DNA of 64,000 nucleotides, taken from the NCBI GenBank assembly GCA_014843695.1, contig CM026390.1, positions 3,307,213 to 3,371,212 on the forward strand. Reading direction: 5' to 3'. This document shows, piece by piece, positions 28,791-42,227 of this stretch (within the stretch, counting starts at the first letter, position 1; each line of letters opens with the position of its first letter). Both the position numbers and the translations under genes were made by a program. Source of the DNA: Archivesica marissinica. Taxonomy: Eukaryota; Mollusca; Bivalvia; Venerida; Vesicomyidae. The notes under the pieces are model-generated. The model was given only the letters and a program-made list of their open reading frames with translations, had not been told where the DNA came from and did not search any database.

Positions 28791-31620
28791 TAAGAGTGAG
28801 TAGTTATTGTACAGTGGCAAGAATCTATAGTAGTGAGTAGTTATTATACAGTGGCAAGGATCTATAGTAGTGAGTAGTTATTGTAGAGTGGCCAGGATCT
28901 ACAGTACTGTGTAGTTATTATACAGTGGCAAGGATCTATAGTAGTGAGTAGTTATTGTACAGTGGCAAGGATCTATAGTAGTGAGTAGTTATTGTACAGT
29001 GGCAAGGATCTATAGTAGTGATTAGTTATTGTACAGTGGCAATAATCTATAGTAGTGAGTAGTTATCATACACTGGTAATGATATATAGTAGTGAGTAGT
29101 TATTGTACACTGGTAATGATCTATAGTAGTGAGTAGTTATTGTACAGTGACAAGGATCTAAAGCAGTGAGTAGTTATTGTACAGTGGCAAGGATCTATAG
29201 TAGTGCGTAGTTATTGTACAGTGGCAAATATCTATAGTAGTGCGTAGTTATTGTACAGTGGCAAGGATCTATAGTAGTGAGTAGTTATTGTACAGTGGCA
29301 ATGATCTATAGTAGTGAGTAGTTATTGTACAGTGGCAAGGATCTCTAGTAGTGAGTAGTTATCGTACACTGGTAATGATATATAGTAGTGAGAGTTATTG
29401 TACAGCGGTAATGTTCTATAGTAGTGCGTATTCATTGTACAGTGGTAATGATCTATAGTAGTGCGTAGTTATTGTACAGTGGTAATGATCTATAGTAGTG
29501 CGTAGTTATTGTACAGTGGTAATGATCTATAGTAGTGAGTAGTTATTGTACAGTGGCAAGGATCTATAGTAGTGCGTAGTTATTGTACAGTGGCAATTAT
29601 CTATAGTAGTGAGTAGTTATTGTACAGTGGCAAGGATCAATAGTAGTGAGTATTTACTGTACAGTGGCAAAGATCTATAGTAGTGCGTAGTTATTGTACA
29701 GTGGCAAGGATCTATAGTAGTAAGTAGTTATTGTACAGTGGCAACGATCTATAGTAGTGAGTAGTTATTGTACAGTGGCAAGGATCTATAGTAGTGAGTA
29801 GTTATTGTACACTGGTAATTATCTATAGTAGTGAGTAGTTATTGTACAGTGGCAAGGATCTATAAGAGTGAGTAGTTATTGTACAGTGGCAAGAATCTAT
29901 AGTAGTGAGTAGTTATTATACAGTGACAAGGATCTATAGTAGTGAGTAGTTATTGTAGAGTGGCCAGAATCTACAGTACTGTGTAGTTATTATACAGTGG
30001 CAAGGATCTATAGTAATGAGTAGTTATTGTACAGTGGCAAGGATCTATAGTAATGAGTAGTTATTGTACAGTGGCAAGGATCTATAGTAGTTAGTAGTTA
30101 TTGTATACTGGTAATAATCTATAGTAGTGAGTAGTTATTGTACAGTGACAAGGATCTAAAGCAGTGAGTAGTTATTGTACAGTGGCAAGGATCTATAGTA
30201 GTGCGTAGTTATTGTACAGTGGCAAAGATCTATAGTAGTGCGTAGTTATTGTAAAGTGGCAAGGATCTATGGTAGTGAGTAGTTATTGTACAGTGGCAAT
30301 GATCTATAGTAGTGAGTAGTTATTGTACAGTGGCAAGGATCTATAGTAGTGAGTAGTTATCGTACACTGGTAATGATATATAGTAGTGAGAGTTATTGTA
30401 CAGCGGTAATGTTCTATAGTAGTGCGTATTCATTGTACAGTGGTAATGATCTATAGTAGTGAGTAGTTATTGTACGGTGGTAATGATCTATAGTAGTGCG
30501 TAGTTATTGTACAGTGATAATGATCTATAGTAGTGAGTAGTTATTGTACAGTGGCAAGGATCTATAGTAGTGTGTAGTTATTGTACAGTGGCAAGGATCT
30601 ATAGTAGTGAGTAGTTATTGTAGAGTGGCAATGATCTATAGTAGTGAGTAGTTATTGTACAGTGGCAAGGATCTATAATAGTGAGTAGGTATTGTACACT
30701 GGTAATGATCTATAGTAGTGCGTATATATTGTACAGTGGCAAGGATCTATAGTAGTGCGTAGTTAGTGTACAGTGGCAAGGATCTATAGTAGTGAGTAGA
30801 TATTGTACAGTGGCAAGGATCTATAGTAGTTAGTAGTTATTGTACACTGGCAATGATCTATAGTAGTGAGTAGTTATTGTATAGTGACAAGGATCTAAAG
30901 TAGTGAGTAGTTATTGTACAGTGGCAAGGATCTATAGTAGTGAGTAGTTATTGTACAGTGGCAAGATCTATAGTAGTGCGTAGTTATTGTACAGTGGCAA
31001 GGATCTATAGTAGTGAGTAGTTATTGTACAGTGGCAAGGATCTATAGTAGTGAGTATTTATTGTACAGTGGCAAAGATCTATAGTAGTGCGTAGTTATTG
31101 TACAGTGGCAAGGATCTATAGTAGTGAGTAGTTATTATACAGTGGCAAGGATCTATAGTAGTGAGTAGATATTGTACAGTGGCAAGGATCTATAGTAGTG
31201 CGTAGTTATTGTACACTGGTAATTATCTATAGTAGTGAGTAGTTATTGTACAGTGGCAAGGATCTATAAGAGTGAGTTGTTATTGTACAGTGGCAATAAT
31301 CTATAGTAGTGAGTAGTTATTTTACATTGGTAATGATCTATAGTAGTGAGTAGTTATTGTACATTGGCAATGATCTATAGTAGTGAGTAGTTATTATACA
31401 GTGAGAAGGATCTATAGTAGTGAGTAGTTATTGTACAGTGACAATGATCTAAAGTAGAGAGTAGTTATTGTACAGTGGCAAGGATCTATAGTAGTGAGTA
31501 GTTATTGTACAATGGCAAAGATCTATAGTAGTGCGTAGTTATTGTACAGTGGCAAGGATCTATAGTAGTGAGTAGTTATTGTACAGTGGCAATGATCTAT
31601 AGTAGTGAGTAGTTATTGTA
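28791..31620. repeat. 3.4-3.5 kb segmental duplication in satellite A, copy 1
   Basis: An ordered set of rare variants recurs at a fixed offset. Offset 3,512: taagagtg at 28791 and 32303, tggccag at 28889 and 32401, atcatacactgg at 29065 and 32577. Offset 3,401-3,402: agagttattg at 29391 and 32792, and at 30389 and 33790; gtaggtattg at 30685 and 34086; attttacattgg at 31319 and 34721; aaagtagaga at 31451 and 34853. The 111-bp change in offset equals three units missing from copy 2 after 32577. An inner step of 998 bp (27 units less 1 bp) separates 29391 from 30389. Confidence 0.85.
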
Positions 31621-32302
31621 CAGTGGTAATGATCTATAGTAGTGAGTAGTTATTGTACAGTGGCAAGGATCTAATGTAGTGCGTAGTTATTGTACAGTGG
31701 CAAGGATCTATTGTAGTGAGTAGTTATTGTACAATGGCAAGGATCTATAGTAGTGCGTAGTTATTGTACAGTGGTAAGGATCTATAGTAGTGAGTAGTTA
31801 TTGTACAGTGGCAAGGATCTATAGTAGTGAGTAGTTATTATACAGTGACAAGGATCTATAGTAGTGAGTAGTTATTGTACAGTGACAAGGATCTAAAGTA
31901 GTGAGTAGTTATTGTACAGTGGCAAGGATCTATAGTAGTGAGTAGTTATTGTACAGTGGCAATGATCTATAGTAGTGCGTAGTTATTGTACAGTGGCAAT
32001 TATCTATAGTAGTGAGTAGTTATTGTACAGTGGCAATGATCTATTGTAGTGAGTAGTTATTGTACAGTGGCAAGGATCTATAGTAGTGAGTATTTATTGT
32101 ACAGTGGCAAAGATCTATAGTAGTGCGTAGTTATTGTACAGTGGCAAGGATCTATAGTAGTGAGAAGTTATTGTATAGTGGCAAGGATCTATAGTAGTGA
32201 GTAGTTATTGTACAGTGGCAAGGATCTATAGTAGTGAGTAGTTATTGTACACTGGTAATTATCTATAGTAGTGAGTAGTTATTGTACAGTGGCAAGGATC
32301 TA

Positions 32303-35022
32303 TAAGAGTGAGTAGTTATTGCACAGTGGCAAGAATCTATAGTAGTGAGTAGTTATTATACAGTGACAAGGATCTATAGTAGTGAGTAGTTATTGTAGAG
32401 TGGCCAGGATCTACAGTACTGTGTAGTTATTATACAGTGGCAAGGATCTATAGTAATGAGTAGTTATTGTACAGTGGCAAGGATCTATAGTAGTGAGTAG
32501 TTATTGTACAGTGGCAAGGATCTATAGTAGTGAGTAGTTATTGTACAGTGGCAATAATCTATAGTAGTGAGTAGTTATCATACACTGGTAATGATATATA
32601 GTAGTGAGTAGTTATTGTACACTGGTAATGATCTATAGTAGTGAGTAGTTATTGTACAGTGACAAGGATCTAAAGCAGTGAGTAGTTATTGTACAGTGGC
32701 AAGGATCTATAGTAGTGAGTAGTTATTGTACAGTGGCAAGGATCTCTAGTAGTGAGTAGTTATCGTACACTGGTAATGATATATAGTAGTGAGAGTTATT
32801 GTACAGCGGTAATGTTCTATAGTAGTGCGTATTCATTGTACAGTGGTAATGATCTATAGTAGTGCGTAGTTATTGTACGGTGGTAATGATCTATAGTAGT
32901 GCGTAGTTATTGTACAGTGGTAATGATCTATAGTAGTGAGTAGTTATTATACAGTGGCAAGGATCTATAGTAGTGCGTAGTTATTGTACAGTGGCAATTA
33001 TCTATAGTAGTGAGTAGTTATTGTACAGTGGCAAGGATCAATAGTAGTGAGTATTTACTGTACAGTGGCAAAGATCTATAGTAGTGCGTAGTTATTGTAC
33101 AGTGGCAAGGATCTATAGTAGTAAGTAGTTATTGTACAGTGGCAACGATCTATAGTAGTGAGTAGTTATTGTACAGTGGCAAGGATCTATAGTAGTGAGT
33201 AGTTATTGTACACTGGTAATTATCTATAGTAGTGAGTAGTTATTGTACAGTGGCAAGGATCTATAAGAGTGAGTAGTTATTGCACAGTGGCAAGAATCTA
33301 TAGTAGTGAGTAGTTATTATACAGTGACAAGGATCTATAGTAGTGAGTAGTTATTGTAGAGTGGCCAGAATCTACAGTACTGTGTAGTTATTATACAGTG
33401 GCAAGGATCTATAGTAATGAGTAGTTATTGTACAGTGGCAAGGATCTATAGTAATGAGTAGTTATTGTACAGTGGCAAGGATCTATAGTAGTTAGTAGTT
33501 ATTGTATACTGGTAATAATCTATAGTAGTGAGTAGTTATTGTACAGTGACAAGGATCTAAAGCAGTGAGTAGTTATTGTACAGTGGCAAGGATCTATAGT
33601 AGTGCGTACTTATTGTACAGTGGCAAAGATCTATAGTAATGCGTAGTTATTGTAAAGTGGCAAGGATCTATGGTAGTGAGTAGTTATTGTACAGTGGCAA
33701 TGATCTATAGTAGTGAGTAGTTATTGTACAGTGGCAAGGATCTCTAGTAGTGAGTAGTTATCGTACACTGGTAATGATATATAGTAGTGAGAGTTATTGT
33801 ACAGCGGTAATGTTCTATAGTAGTGCGTATTCATTGTACAGTGGTAATGATCTATAGTAGTGAGTAGTTATTGTACGGTGGTAATGATCTATAGTAGTGC
33901 GTAGTTATTGTACAGTGATAATGATCTATAGTAGTGAGTAGTTATTATACAGTGGCAAGGATCTATAGTAGTGTGTAGTTATTGTACAGTGGCAAGGATC
34001 TATAGTAGTGAGTAGTTATTGTAGAGTGGCAATGATCTATAGTAGTGAGTAGTTATTGTACAGTGGCAAGGATCTATAATAGTGAGTAGGTATTGTACAC
34101 TGGTAATGATCTATAGTAGTGCGTATATATTGTACAGTGGCAAGGATCTATAGTAGTGCGTAGTTAGTGTACAGTGGCAAGGATCTATAGTAGTGAGTAG
34201 ATATTGTACAGTGGCAAGGATCTATAGTAGTTAGTAGTTATTGTACACTGGCAATGATCTATAGTAGTGAGTAGTTATTGTATAGTGACAAGGATCTAAA
34301 GTAGTGAGTAGTTATTGTACAGTGGCAAGGATCTATAGTAGTGAGTAGTTATTGTACAGTGGCAAAGATCTATAGTAGTGCGTAGTTATTGAACAGTGGC
34401 AAGAATCTATAATAGTGAGTAGTTATTGTACAGTGGCAAGGATCTATAGTAGTGAGTATTTATTGTACAGTGGCAAAGATCTATAGTAGTGCGTAGTTAT
34501 TGTACAGTGGCAAGGATCTATAGTAGTGAGTAGTTATTATACAGTGGCAAGGATCTATAGTAGTGAGTAGATATTGTACAGTGGCAAGGATCTATAGTAG
34601 TGCGTAGTTATTGTACACTGGTAATTATCTATAGTAGTGAGTAGTTATTGTACAGTGGCAAGGATCTATAAGAGTGAGTTGTTATTGTACAGTGGCAATA
34701 ATCTATAGTAGTGAGTAGTTATTTTACATTGGTAATGATCTATAGTAGTGAGTAGTTATTGTACATTGGCAATGATCTATAGTAGTGAGTAGTTATTATA
34801 CAGTGAGAAGGATCTATAGTAGTGAGTAGTTATTGTACAGTGACAATGATCTAAAGTAGAGAGTAGTTATTGTACAGTGGCAAGGATCTATAGTAGTGAG
34901 TAGTTATTGTACAATGGCAAAGATCTATAGTAGTGCGTAGTTATTGTACAGTGGCAAGGATCTATAGTAGTGAGTAGTTATTGTACAGTGGCAATGATCT
35001 ATAGTAGTGAGTAGTTATTGTA
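32303..35022. repeat. 3.4-3.5 kb segmental duplication in satellite A, copy 2
   Basis: Second copy of the block starting at 28791. It repeats the same variant order, including the inner 998-bp step (32792 to 33790), which is identical in length to the one in copy 1. It lacks three 37-bp units present in copy 1 between about 29065 and 29391. Similarity to copy 1 fades after about 35022. Confidence 0.85.
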
Positions 35023-37508
35023 CAGTGGCAAGGATCTATAGTAGTGAGTAGTTATTGTACAGTGGCAAAGATCTATAGTAGTGCGTAGTTATTGTACAAT
35101 GGCAAGGATCTATAGTAGTGAGTAGTTATTGTACAGTGGCAAGGATCTATAGTAGTGAGTAGTTATTGTACAGTGGCAAGGATCTATAGTAGTGAGTAGT
35201 TATTGTACACTGGTAATTATCTATAGTAGAGAGTAGTTATTGTACAGTGGCAAGGATCTATAAGAGTGAGTAGTTATTGTACAGTGGCAAGAATCTATAG
35301 TAATGAGTAGTTATTATACAGTGACAAGGATCTATAGTAGTGAGTAGATATTGTAGAGTGGCAAGGATCTACAGTATTGAGTAGTTATTGTAGTGGCAAG
35401 GATCTATAGTAGTGTGTAGTTATTGTACAGTGGCAAGGATCTATATTAGTGAGTAGTTATTGTACAGTGGCAATGATCTGTAGTAGTAAGTAGTTATTGT
35501 ACAGTGGCAAGGATCTATAGTAGTGAGTAGGTATTGTACACTGGTAATGATCTATAGTAGTGCGTAGTTATTGTACAGTGGCAAGGATCTATCAGAGTGA
35601 GTAGTTATTGTACAGTGGTAATGATCTATAGCAGTGCGTAGTTAGTGTACAGTGGCAAGGATCCATAGTAGTTAGTAGATATTGTACAGTGGCAAGGATC
35701 TATAGTAGTTAGTAGTTATTGTACACTGGTAGTGATCTATAGTAGTGAGTAGTTATTGTACAGTGGCAAGGATCTATAAGAGTGAGTAGTTCTTGTACAG
35801 TGGCAAGAATCTATAGTAGTGAGTAATTATTATACAGTGACAAGGATCTATAGTAGTGAGTAGTTATTGTAGAGTGGTAAGGATCTACAGTAGTGAGTAG
35901 TTATTATACAGTGGCAAGGATCTATAGCAGTGAGTAGTTATTGTACAGTGGCAATGATCTATAGTAGTGAGTTGTTATTGTACAGTGGCATTGATCTATA
36001 GTAGTGAGTAGTTATTGTACAGTGGCAAGGATCTATAGAAGTGAGTAGGTATCGTACACTGGTAATGATCTATAGTAATGCGTAGTCATTGTACAGTGGT
36101 AATGATCTATAGTAGTGCGTAGTTATTGTACAGTGGCAAGGATCTATAGTAGTTAGTAGTTATTGTACACTGGTAATGATCTATAGTAGTGAGTAGTTAT
36201 TGTACAGTGACAAGGATCTAAAGTAGTGAGTAGTTATTGTACAGTGGCAAGGATCTATAGTAGTGAGTAGTTATTGTACAGTGGCAAAGATCTATAGTAG
36301 TGCGTAGTTATTGTACAGTGGCAAGGATCTATAGTAGTGATTAGTTATTGTACAGTGGCAATGATCTATAGTAGTGAGTAGTTATTGTACAGTGGCAAGG
36401 ATCTATAGTAGTGAGTAGTTATCGTACACTTGTAATGATCTATAGTAGTGAGTAGTTATTGTACAGTGGCAAGGATCTATAGTAGTGAGTAGTTATTGTA
36501 CAGTGGCAAGGATCTATAGTAGTGAGTAGTTATTGTACAGTGGCAAGGATCTATAGTAGTGAGTAGTTATTGTACAGTGGCAAGGATCTATAGTAGTGAG
36601 TAGTTATTGTACACTGGTAATGATATATAGTAGTGAGTAGTTATTGTACAGCGGTAATGATCTATAGTAGTGCGTAGTCATTGTACAGTGGTAATGATCT
36701 ATAGTAGTGCGTAGTTATTGTACAGTGGTAATGATCTATAGTAGTGAGTAGTTATTGTACAGTGGCAAGGATCTATAGTAGTGAGTAGTTATTGTACAGT
36801 GGTAATGATCTATAGTAGTGCGTAGTTATTGTACAGTGGCAAGGATCTATAGTAGTGAGTAGTTATTGTACACTGGTAATGATCTATAGTAGTGGTAGTT
36901 TGTACAGTGGCAAGATCTATGTAGTGATAGTTATTGTACAGTGGCAAGGATCTATAGTAGTGAGTAGTTATTGTACAGTGGCAAGGATCTATATAGTGAG
37001 TAGTTATTGTACAGTGGCAAGGATCTATAGTAGTGAGTAGTTATTGTACAGTGGCAAGGATCTATAGTAGTGAGTAGTTATTGTACAGTGGCAATGATCT
37101 ATAGTAGTGAGTAGTTATTGTACAGTGGCAAGGATCTATAGTAGTGAGTAGTTATTGTACAGTGGCAAGGATCTATAGTAGTGAGTAGTTATTGTACAGT
37201 GGCAATGATCTATAGTAGTGGTAGTTATTGTACAGTGGCAAGGATCTATAGTAGTGAGTAGTTATTGTACAGTGGTAATGATCTATAGTAGTGAGTAGTT
37301 ATTGTACAGTGGTAATGATCTATAGTAGTGCGTAGTTATTGTACAGTGGCAAGGATCTATAGTAGTGAGTAGTTATTGTACAGTGGCAAGGATCTATAGT
37401 AGTGAGTAGTTATTGTACAGTGGCAAGGATCTATAGTAGTGAGTAGTTATTGTACAGTGGCAAGGATCTATAGTAGTGAGTAGTTATTGTACACTGGTAA
37501 TGATCTAT

Positions 37509-38950
37509 AGTAGTGAGTAGTTATTGTACAGTGGCAAGGATCTATAAGAGTGAGTAGTTATTGTACAGTGTCAAGAATCTATAGTAGTGAGTAGTTATTG
37601 TACACTGGTAATGATCTATAGTAGTGAGTAGTTATTGTACAGTGGCAATGATCTATAGTAGTGAGTAGTTATTATACAGTGACAAGGATATATAGTAGTG
37701 AGTAGTTATTGTACAGTGACAAGGATCTAAAGTAGTGAGTAGTTATTGTACAGTGGCAAGGATCTATAGTAGTGAGTAGTTATTGTACAGTGGCAAAGAT
37801 CTATAGTAGTGCGTAGTTATTGTATAGTGGCAAGGATCTATAGTAGTGAGTAGTTATTGTACAGTGGCAATGATCTATAGTAGTGAGTAGTTATTGTACA
37901 GTGGCAAGGATCTATAGTAGTGAGTAGTTATTGTACAGTGGCAAGGATCTATAGTAGTGAGTAGTTATTGTACAGTGGTAATGATCTATAGTAGTGAGTA
38001 GTTATTGTACAGTGGTAATGATCTATAGTAGTGCGTAGTTATTGTACAGTGGCAATGATCTATAGTAGTGCGTAGTTATTGTACAGTGGTAATGATCTAT
38101 AGTAGTGAGTAGTTATTGTACAGTGGCAAGGATTTATAGTTGTGAGTAGTTATTGTACAGTGGTAATGATCTATAGTAGTACGTAGTTATTGTACAGTAG
38201 CAAGGATCTATAGTAGTGAGTAGTTATTGTACACTGGTAATGATCTATAATAGTGAGTAGTTATTGTACAGTGGCAAAGATCTATGGTAGTGCATAGTTA
38301 TTGTACAGTGGCAAGGATCTATAGTAGTGAGTAGTTATTGTACAGTGGCAAGGATCTATTATAGTGAGTAGTTATTGTGCAGTGGCAAGAATCTATAGTA
38401 GTGAGTAGTTATTGTACACTGGTAATGATCAATAGTAGTGAGTAGTTATTGTACAGTGGCAATGATCTATAGTAGTGAGTAGTTATTGTAGAGTGGCAAG
38501 GATATACAGTAGTGAGTAGTTATTGTACAGTGGCAAGGATCTATAGTAGTGTGTAGTTATTGTACAGTGGCAAGGATCTATAGTAGTGAGTAGTTATTGT
38601 ACAGTGGCAAAGATCTATAGTAGTGAGTAGTTATTGTACAGTGGCAAGGATCTATAGTAGTGAGTAGTTATTGTACACTGGTAATGATATATAGTAGTGA
38701 GTAGTTATTTACAGTGGTAATGATCTATAGTAGTGCATAGTTATTGTACAGTGGCAAAGATCTATAGTAGTGCGTAGTTATTGTACAGTGGCAAGGATCT
38801 ATAGTAGTGAGTAGTTATTGTACAGTGGCAAGGATCTATAGTAGTGAGTAGTTATTGTACAGTGGCAAGGATCTATAGTAGTGAGTAGTTATTGTACAGT
38901 GGCAAGGATCTATAGTAGTGAGTAGTTATTGTACACTGGTAATTATCTAT
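37509..38950. repeat. 1,442-bp higher-order repeat next to gap 2, full copy
   Basis: Markers recur 1,442 bp downstream (39 units less 1 bp): tcaagaatct at 37571 and 39013, gacaaggata at 37681 and 39123, and a gtgcgtagtt unit followed by gtatagtgg at 37801 and 39243. Confidence 0.8.
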
Positions 38951-39282
38951 AGTAGTGAGTAGTTATTGTACAGTGGCAAGGATCTATAAGAGTGAGTAGT
39001 TATTGTACAGTGTCAAGAATCTATAGTAGTGAGTAGTTATTGTACACTGGTAATGATCTATAGTAGTGAGTAGTTATTGTACAGTGGCAATGATCTATAG
39101 TAGTGAGTAGTTATTATACAGTGACAAGGATATATAGTAGTGAGTAGTTATTGTACAGTGACAAGGATCTAAAGTAGTGAGTAGTTATTGTACAGTGGCA
39201 AGGATCTATAGTAGTGAGTAGTTATTGTACAGTGGCAAAGATCTATAGTAGTGCGTAGTTATTGTATAGTGGCAAGGATCTA
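38951..39282. repeat. 1,442-bp higher-order repeat, second copy cut by gap 2
   Basis: The sequence up to the gap repeats the start of the preceding 1,442-bp block with the same rare variants. It stops at the N run about 330 bp into the copy. This is what is expected when an assembler cannot choose between near-identical copies. Confidence 0.75.
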
Positions 39283-40282
39283 NNNNNNNNNNNNNNNNNN
39301 NNNNNNNNNNNNNNNNNNNNNNNNNNNNNNNNNNNNNNNNNNNNNNNNNNNNNNNNNNNNNNNNNNNNNNNNNNNNNNNNNNNNNNNNNNNNNNNNNNNN
39401 NNNNNNNNNNNNNNNNNNNNNNNNNNNNNNNNNNNNNNNNNNNNNNNNNNNNNNNNNNNNNNNNNNNNNNNNNNNNNNNNNNNNNNNNNNNNNNNNNNNN
39501 NNNNNNNNNNNNNNNNNNNNNNNNNNNNNNNNNNNNNNNNNNNNNNNNNNNNNNNNNNNNNNNNNNNNNNNNNNNNNNNNNNNNNNNNNNNNNNNNNNNN
39601 NNNNNNNNNNNNNNNNNNNNNNNNNNNNNNNNNNNNNNNNNNNNNNNNNNNNNNNNNNNNNNNNNNNNNNNNNNNNNNNNNNNNNNNNNNNNNNNNNNNN
39701 NNNNNNNNNNNNNNNNNNNNNNNNNNNNNNNNNNNNNNNNNNNNNNNNNNNNNNNNNNNNNNNNNNNNNNNNNNNNNNNNNNNNNNNNNNNNNNNNNNNN
39801 NNNNNNNNNNNNNNNNNNNNNNNNNNNNNNNNNNNNNNNNNNNNNNNNNNNNNNNNNNNNNNNNNNNNNNNNNNNNNNNNNNNNNNNNNNNNNNNNNNNN
39901 NNNNNNNNNNNNNNNNNNNNNNNNNNNNNNNNNNNNNNNNNNNNNNNNNNNNNNNNNNNNNNNNNNNNNNNNNNNNNNNNNNNNNNNNNNNNNNNNNNNN
40001 NNNNNNNNNNNNNNNNNNNNNNNNNNNNNNNNNNNNNNNNNNNNNNNNNNNNNNNNNNNNNNNNNNNNNNNNNNNNNNNNNNNNNNNNNNNNNNNNNNNN
40101 NNNNNNNNNNNNNNNNNNNNNNNNNNNNNNNNNNNNNNNNNNNNNNNNNNNNNNNNNNNNNNNNNNNNNNNNNNNNNNNNNNNNNNNNNNNNNNNNNNNN
40201 NNNNNNNNNNNNNNNNNNNNNNNNNNNNNNNNNNNNNNNNNNNNNNNNNNNNNNNNNNNNNNNNNNNNNNNNNNNNNNNNNN
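39283..40282. other. Assembly gap of 1,000 N between satellites A and B
   Basis: Exactly 1,000 N. Satellite A (inverted) ends on the left and satellite B begins mid-unit on the right. No transition sequence is visible, so direct adjacency of the two families is not proven. Open frames running through the N run are artefacts. Confidence 0.99.
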
Positions 40283-40845
40283 CAGCAGATATAGGTAGGT
40301 ATATACTATGTTATACTAGCAGTTATTGATAGGTATAGACTATGTTATACTAGCAGTTATAGGTAGGTATTGACTATGTTATACTAGCGGTTGTAGGTAG
40401 GTACAGAGTCTGTTATACTAGCAGTAATAGTTAGGTATAGATTATGTAATACTAGCAGTTATAGGTAGGTATAGACTATGTTATACTAGCAGTTATAGGT
40501 AGGTATAGACTATGTTATAATAGCGGTTATAGGTAGGTATAATCTATGTTATACTAGCAGTTATAGGTAGATATATACTCTGTTATACTAGCAGTTATAT
40601 GTAGGTACAGATTATGTTATACTAGCAGTTGTAGCTAGGTATATACTATGTTATACTAGAAGTTATAGGTAGTTATAGATTATGTTATACTAGCAGTTAT
40701 AGGTAGGTATATACTCTGTTACAGTAACAGTAATAGGTAGGTATATACTATGTTATACTATGAGTTATAGGTAGGTATATACTCTGTTGTACTAGCAGTT
40801 ATAGGTAGGTACATACTCTGTTGTACTAGCAGTTATAGGTAGGTA
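40283..40845 (+). repeat. Satellite B 1.94-kb duplication, copy 1
   Basis: From the gap edge this stretch matches 42228 onward: cagcagatat at 40283 and 42228 (offset 1,945), acagtaacag at 40721 and 42662 (offset 1,941). The 4-bp difference comes from small deletions in copy 2 near 42460. Similarity ends at about 40845. Copy 1 may extend left into the gap. Confidence 0.8.
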
Positions 40846-42227
40846 TAGACTATGTTATACTAGCGGTTGTAGGTAGGTACAGAGTCTGTTATACTAGCAG
40901 TAATATGTAGGTATAGATTATGTTATACTAGCAGTTATAGGTAGGTATAGGCTATGTTATACTAGTAGTTATAGGTAGATATAAACTATGTTTTACAAGC
41001 AGTTATAGGTAGCTATATACTCTGTTATACTAGCAGTTATATGTAGGTATAGACTATGTTATACTATCTGTTATAGGTAGGTATATACTCTGTTATACTA
41101 GCTGTTATTGGTAGGTATAGACTCTGTTGTACTAGCAGTAATAGGAAGTTATAGACTCTGTTATACTAGCGATTATAGGTAGGTATTGAATCCGTTATAC
41201 TAGCAGATATAGGTAGCTATATACTCTGTTATACTAGCAGTTATAGATATGCATAGACTTTGTCATACTAGCAGTTATAGGTAGGTATAGACTTTGTTAT
41301 ACCAGTAGATATAGGTAGGTATATACTATGTTATAGTAGCAGTTATTGATAGGTATAGACTATGTTATACTAGCAGTTATAGGTAGGTATAGACTATGTT
41401 ATACTAGCGGTTGTAGGTAGGTACAGAGTCTGTTATACTAGCCGTAATAGTTAGGTATAGATTATGTTATACTAGCAGATATAGGTAGGTATAGACTATG
41501 TTATACTAGTAGTTAGTAGTTATAGGTAGATATAGACTATGTTATACTAGCAGTTATAGGTAGGTATATACTCTGCTATACTAGTAGTTATAGGTAGGTA
41601 TATATTACGTTATACTAGCAGTTATAGTTAGGTATATACTCTGTTATACTTGCAGCTATAGGTAGGTATATAATATGTTATACTAACAGTAATAGGTTAG
41701 TATAGATTATGTCATACTAACAGTTATAGGTAGGTATATAATCTGTTATACTAACAGTTATAGGTAGGTATAGACTATGTTATAATAGCGGTTATAGGTA
41801 GGTATATACTATGCTATACTAGCAATAATAGGTAGATATGGACTATGTTATACTAGCAGTTATATGTAGGTATATGCTATGTTATACTAGCAGTTATAGG
41901 TAGGTATATAGTATGTTATACTAGCAGTTATAAGTAGGTATATGCGCTGTCATACTAGCAGTTATTGGTAGGTATATACTCTGTTATACTAGCAGTAATA
42001 GGTAGGTATATAGAATGTTATACTAGCAGTTATAAGTAGGTATATACGCTGTTATACTAGCAGATATAGGTAGCTATATACTCTGTTACACTAGCAGTTA
42101 TAGGTATGTATAGACTATGTTATACTAGCGGTTAGATGTATGTATATACTCTGTTATACTAGCAGTTATAGGTAGGTATAGAATATGTTATACTAGCAGT
42201 TATAGGTAGGTATAGACTTTGTTATAC

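Larger units (their letters stand above)
22365..39282 (-). repeat. Satellite A array, 37-bp unit, inverted orientation
   Basis: The same 37-bp satellite on the opposite strand, reading agtggcaaggatctatagta and then gtgagtagttattgtac, about 457 copies. The inverted arm shares complex variant series with the forward arm. For example, the chain of gaatacgcac, agaacattaccgc and tatatatcatt units at about 6790-6870 and 8790-8870 is found inverted near 29391, 30389, 32792 and 33790. The two arms therefore derive from the same higher-order family rather than from independent amplification. Units next to the first gap (22.4-25 kb) are very uniform, while 28.7-36 kb is more diverse. The array ends at a second gap. 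Short open frames in it, such as the one around 36855-37040, exist only because indels disturb the repeat. Confidence 0.97.

Noticed and set aside
36855..37040. 61-codon plus-strand ORF in inverted satellite A
   Set aside because: Translated repeat units (recurring SSYCTVARIYS-like text) kept open by local deletions; no protein features.
39251..40329. Two overlapping open frames across the second N run
   Set aside because: Same artefact: N run flanked by satellite A and satellite B.
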